A DNA stretch of 10,346 bases, from the NCBI GenBank assembly GCA_026692885.1, contig JAPLNJ010000165.1:1-10346 (forward strand), given 5' to 3'. A model generated the notes under the pieces. It ran no database searches. It was not told the DNA's origin and saw only the letters and a program-made list of their open reading frames with translations. The stretch is from Planctomycetota bacterium. GTDB taxonomy: Bacteria > Planctomycetota > Planctomycetia > Pirellulales > Pirellulaceae. The translations under genes and the position numbers were made by a program. This document shows, piece by piece, positions 8,172 through 10,346 of this stretch (position 1 is the stretch's first letter; the number at the start of each line of letters is the position of its first letter).

Positions 8172-8411
8172 CAGCAGAGCGGAGCGGCGTTAGCCGCGTA
8201 GCGCCGCCCTGGGTTAGGGGTGTATCAGGAACGCCAGCCCTGAAGGGGCGAGACAAGCCTTGGCCGATCTGACGAATGATACGTGTGGGACTACCGATTT
8301 GTTTCGCCCCTTCAGGGCTACCGGGATAAATCGATACCGTACCCAGGGCGGCGCTCTGCGGCTGTCGCCGCGACGCTCTGCTGGGCTGATTTGTTAATGC
8401 CCCTTTGGGGC
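8143..8411 (+). repeat. Nested-palindrome repeat, complete copy (R5)
   Basis: This 269-bp unit has the same layout as R1: outer hairpins at 8143-8156 and 8399-8411, long complementary arms at about 8167-8216 and 8340-8390, and a central inverted repeat at 8236-8256 with 8299-8319 around a 42-nt loop. It has the same orientation as R1. The central stem differs from R1 by one paired substitution and one change giving a G-T pair. The loop sequence is largely unrelated. Confidence 0.85.
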
Positions 8412-8489
8412 GGAAGAGTTGTGTATAACGACGAGGCCTTGCCCGGGGGATACTTCCGTTTCTTGCTACCCACACGCGGATCCCACTCC

Positions 8490-8528
8490 CGCCTCGCCCG
8501 CGGCGGCGAAGCCGCCGCGGGCGAGGCG
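8490..8528. repeat. Perfect 18-bp GC-rich hairpin
   Basis: Arms 8490-8507 and 8511-8528 are exact complements around a GAA loop; the stem is almost entirely G and C. No T-run follows on either side, so it is not a standard intrinsic terminator. It is probably another interspersed palindrome family. Confidence 0.8.
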
Positions 8529-8579
8529 AGGGAGGAAGGGGCACGTTGGGCCGCCTGGTGTAGCGAGAAACGTGAACCT

Positions 8580-8598
8580 CCACGGGGCAAGCCCGTGG
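8580..8598. repeat. Short hairpin CCACGGG / CCCGTGG
   Basis: A perfect 7-bp stem with a GCAAG loop. From memory this CACGGGGCAAGCCCGTGGC string is a common planctomycete intergenic repeat, which fits the repeat-rich setting. It lies in the gap before the adaptor gene. Confidence 0.55.
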
Positions 8599-8880
8599 CA
8601 TCCAACTCGCAGAACCGGAACCTTCGGCCAGCGATCAACGGTGAGCGTGTTGGAATGAGGAAGTTATTTCGTGAGCGTTGCTAGCGGCTACCGACCGTAG
8701 TGCCCCAGCGTCTGCAGTTGCTCTGGGGACTTGCACGCGGTGAGTTCTTCTTCGATGATCAGGCGTCAGCCTGCGTGGGGTGGTGAACAGTTGCAGGAGG
8801 GCTCGTGGCTTCGCCTGCGATCTTGAACCACAGACCACTCCTCGACCACCACGGAGGTTCTTACAGAATATAGCCAAAAC

Positions 8881-10203
8881 ATGAAACGCTTGCTGTTCTG
8901 GTTGATCATCCTGGCGATTCTGGGAGCCCTGGGCTTCGGCGGCTACCGCTATTGGTTACGCTCGCGGAAGCCTGCGGCCGAGCGGTATCGGACTGCGGTG
9001 GTCAGCCGCGGCGAAATCACGCTGGTGGTCAGTTCATCGGGCACCGTGCAGCCCGTGAAGAACGTCCAGATTGGCTCCTTCGTGTCCGGACCGATTCAGG
9101 AGGTCTTCGTCGATTTCAACTCGCGCGTCACCAAGGACCAGGTGATGGCGCAAATCGACCCGGAGATCTACCAGTCGAATGTGGCCCGCGAGTCGGCGAC
9201 CGTGGCGCATCGGCAGGCCGACGTGGAACGTATCGGCGTGCTCTTGGGCCAGGCCCAACGGAACAAGGACCGCGCCCTGAAACTCAAGGGACTCACAGAG
9301 GCCGAGGAACCGGCGGAGTCCAAGAAAACCAAGCGGACCTACATTTCCGAGACCGAGGTAGACCAGTTTGTCACCGAACACGCATCCCTCGAAGCCCAGG
9401 TGAAACTGGCCAAGGCCGCGTTGCAGGAAGCGGAAGCGAATCTCGCCTCGGCCAAGAAGAATCTCGATTTCACCAAGATCAAAGCGCCCGTCAGTGGCAT
9501 CGTGACCGATCGGAAGGTGGACTCGGGGCAGACGATGGCCTCCCAGTTCCAGACCCCGGTGATGTTCCAAGTCGCTTGCAATTTGGATGAAAAGGTCTAT
9601 ATCTTCGCGTCCGTGGACGAGGCCGATATCGGACTGATTCTCGACGCCGAGGAACGCCAGCAGCCGGCGCTGTTTACGGTCGACGCGTATCCCGACAAAG
9701 TCTTCGAGGGCACGATCGTCCCCGCCACCGGGATCCGGCTCAATCCTACGACGGTGCAAAACGTCGTCACGTACACCGTGGTCGTCGAATCCGCGAATCT
9801 GGACATGAAGCTGTTTCCGGGCATGACCGCCAACCTGGCCTTCCAGATCGAGAAACACCTTGATGTGTTACGGATTCCCAGTGCCGCTTTGCGATTCCAT
9901 CCGAAACCGGACCAGGTACGTCCCGCAGACCGCAAGATCGTGGAGGGCGCGGACGAGGAAGACCCGACCGAAGGGCAGGGCCAAGCGTCGCAGCCCAAGG
10001 CGTTGAATGTCGCCGGCTCGGGCAAAGATCGCTCCAACGTTCGCAGGTACCTCTGGGTACTCGAAGGCGAGTTCCTGGCCGCGGTCGAAGTGGTCACGGG
10101 CCAGAGCGACAATAAGTTCACGGAACTCGTGTCGGGCGATTTGCAGGCAGGGCAGCAGGTGGTCACGGGGGTGCGGACCACCGCTGCCAGCTCGACGCCG
10201 TAA
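8881..10203 (+). CDS. HlyD/MacA-family periplasmic adaptor subunit of an export system (440 aa)
   Basis: This is a membrane-fusion protein that would link an inner-membrane ABC or RND pump to an outer-membrane channel. An uncleaved signal anchor covers residues 4-22 after MKR. The first half of the lipoyl-like domain is at about 45-95 (SSSGTVQP, FVSGPIQEVFV, VMAQIDP). A helical hairpin rich in Ala, Gln and Glu covers about 96-195. The second lipoyl half follows (FTKIKAPVSGIVTDRKVDSG, 197-216). A beta-barrel region covers about 235-325 (TGIRLNPTTVQNVVTYTVVV, FPGMTANL). A C-terminal membrane-proximal region follows (LWVLEGEFLAAVEVVTGQSD). Odd points are a charged insert in the hairpin (EAEEPAESKKTKR, 140-152) and a low-complexity acidic linker at about 342-385. 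No good ribosome-binding site is visible; a GGAGG at 8852-8856 is too far away, but no other start codon lies between the upstream stop and ATG 8881. Length and domain order fit the MacA type; the substrate cannot be inferred. Confidence 0.93.
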   Translation: MKRLLFWLIILAILGALGFGGYRYWLRSRKPAAERYRTAVVSRGEITLVVSSSGTVQPVKNVQIGSFVSGPIQEVFVDFNSRVTKDQVMAQIDPEIYQSNVARESATVAHRQADVERIGVLLGQAQRNKDRALKLKGLTEAEEPAESKKTKRTYISETEVDQFVTEHASLEAQVKLAKAALQEAEANLASAKKNLDFTKIKAPVSGIVTDRKVDSGQTMASQFQTPVMFQVACNLDEKVYIFASVDEADIGLILDAEERQQPALFTVDAYPDKVFEGTIVPATGIRLNPTTVQNVVTYTVVVESANLDMKLFPGMTANLAFQIEKHLDVLRIPSAALRFHPKPDQVRPADRKIVEGADEEDPTEGQGQASQPKALNVAGSGKDRSNVRRYLWVLEGEFLAAVEVVTGQSDNKFTELVSGDLQAGQQVVTGVRTTAASSTP

Positions 10204-10270
10204 GGACGCGGGGCTGAATGAGATCGCCAAGGAGAACTCGCTCGCCCAGGTACTCCGGGGAGGAGGGGCA

Positions 10271-10346
10271 ATGCCGTTAAGGATCTTGGTAGCCTTGATC
10301 ATAAGGTGGCGCAAAACGCTAGCAGGGTGGCTGGTGGCTGAGCCTA
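10271..10346 (+). CDS. Possible start of the next gene, cut by window end
   Basis: ATG 10271 is preceded by a very strong AGGAGG (10261-10266) four bases upstream, and the frame stays open for the remaining 25 codons. The visible N-terminus, MPLRILVALIIRWRKTLAG, is basic and hydrophobic. It is too short to assign. After a MacA-like adaptor an ABC permease/ATPase would be expected, but this start does not match a typical MacB N-terminus. It is reported on the ribosome-binding site and open frame only. Confidence 0.35.
   Translation, partial: MPLRILVALIIRWRKTLAGWLVAEP

Larger units (their letters stand above)
7991..8687. repeat. Outer inverted repeat pair bracketing an intergenic repeat cluster
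   Basis: Positions 7991-8022 and the reverse complement of 8657-8687 agree except for two substitutions and one single-base gap over 32 positions (shared core CACGAAATAACTTCCTC). They enclose the whole cluster of repeats in this gap, so they may be the ends of one element about 700 bp long or simply two opposed copies of another interspersed repeat. No transposase gene lies between them. Confidence 0.6.
7902..8880. other. 979-bp gap without a recognisable gene
   Basis: Positions 7902-8095 show no gene I recognise. An open frame on the minus strand there runs into repeats and has no ribosome-binding site or family resemblance. From 8096 to about 8690 the gap is repeats and hairpins. Positions 8690-8880 are the leader of the adaptor gene and contain only small inverted repeats (CCCCAG...CTGGGG at 8703-8728 and CAGGC-GTCA-GCCTG at 8760-8773). 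No clear promoter or terminator is visible. Confidence 0.6.

Noticed and set aside
8089..8684. Open frames on both strands in the second repeat cluster
   Set aside because: They consist of the same repeat-derived peptides and hairpin sequence, with no family resemblance.
8703..8728. Terminator or riboswitch in the adaptor leader
   Set aside because: A 6-bp stem with a 14-nt loop, no T-run and no conserved riboswitch core recognised.
9034..9858. 274-residue minus-strand frame inside the adaptor gene
   Set aside because: The sense strand encodes a complete HlyD/MacA domain order, so this is a mirror frame.
10217..10279. 20-codon frame starting at ATG 10217
   Set aside because: Overlaps the better-supported start at 10271 and has a poor ribosome-binding site.

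Overview
The window looks like chromosomal DNA from a member of the Planctomycetota, probably of the Pirellula/Rhodopirellula kind. This is inferred from three things. There are two very large pseudopilin-like genes with the typical planctomycete C-terminal ends. The gaps are filled with palindromic GC-rich interspersed repeats. The repeats also give characteristic nonsense peptides in translation. All believable genes lie on the + strand and no RNA gene was recognised.

Layout. Positions 1-735 hold no gene. They are an array of nested palindromic repeats, including a 361-bp tandem duplication whose second copy has lost exactly one internal hairpin. At 766-5823 is a 1685-residue GspK-like minor pseudopilin/surface protein. 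After 71 bp comes a GspJ-like pseudopilin at 5895-7901, whose 5' end is filled by a second family of nested palindromes read in frame. The gene therefore carries an apparent 200-residue leader in front of an otherwise normal prepilin cleavage site. Positions 7902-8880 hold no recognisable gene. They contain another copy of the first repeat family, a 38-bp tandem duplication, a perfect 18-bp hairpin, and a pair of outer inverted repeats bracketing about 700 bp. At 8881-10203 is a MacA/HlyD-type periplasmic adaptor subunit, followed by what may be the start of the next gene at 10271, cut off by the window end.

How the genes work together. The two pseudopilin-like genes have the same strand, a short gap, and near-identical ribosome-binding sites at the same spacing. 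They are likely co-transcribed and probably act in a type II secretion or type IV pilus-like assembly, but no ATPase, secretin, platform protein or peptidase gene lies in this window. The adaptor belongs to a separate transport unit, presumably an ABC or RND exporter whose inner-membrane partner would lie downstream.

The most interesting content is the repeat biology: nested A-B-C...C'-B'-A' palindromes in at least two sequence families sharing one architecture, a compensatory base-pair change in the central stem, and insertion of one such element into the coding sequence of a prepilin without breaking the frame.
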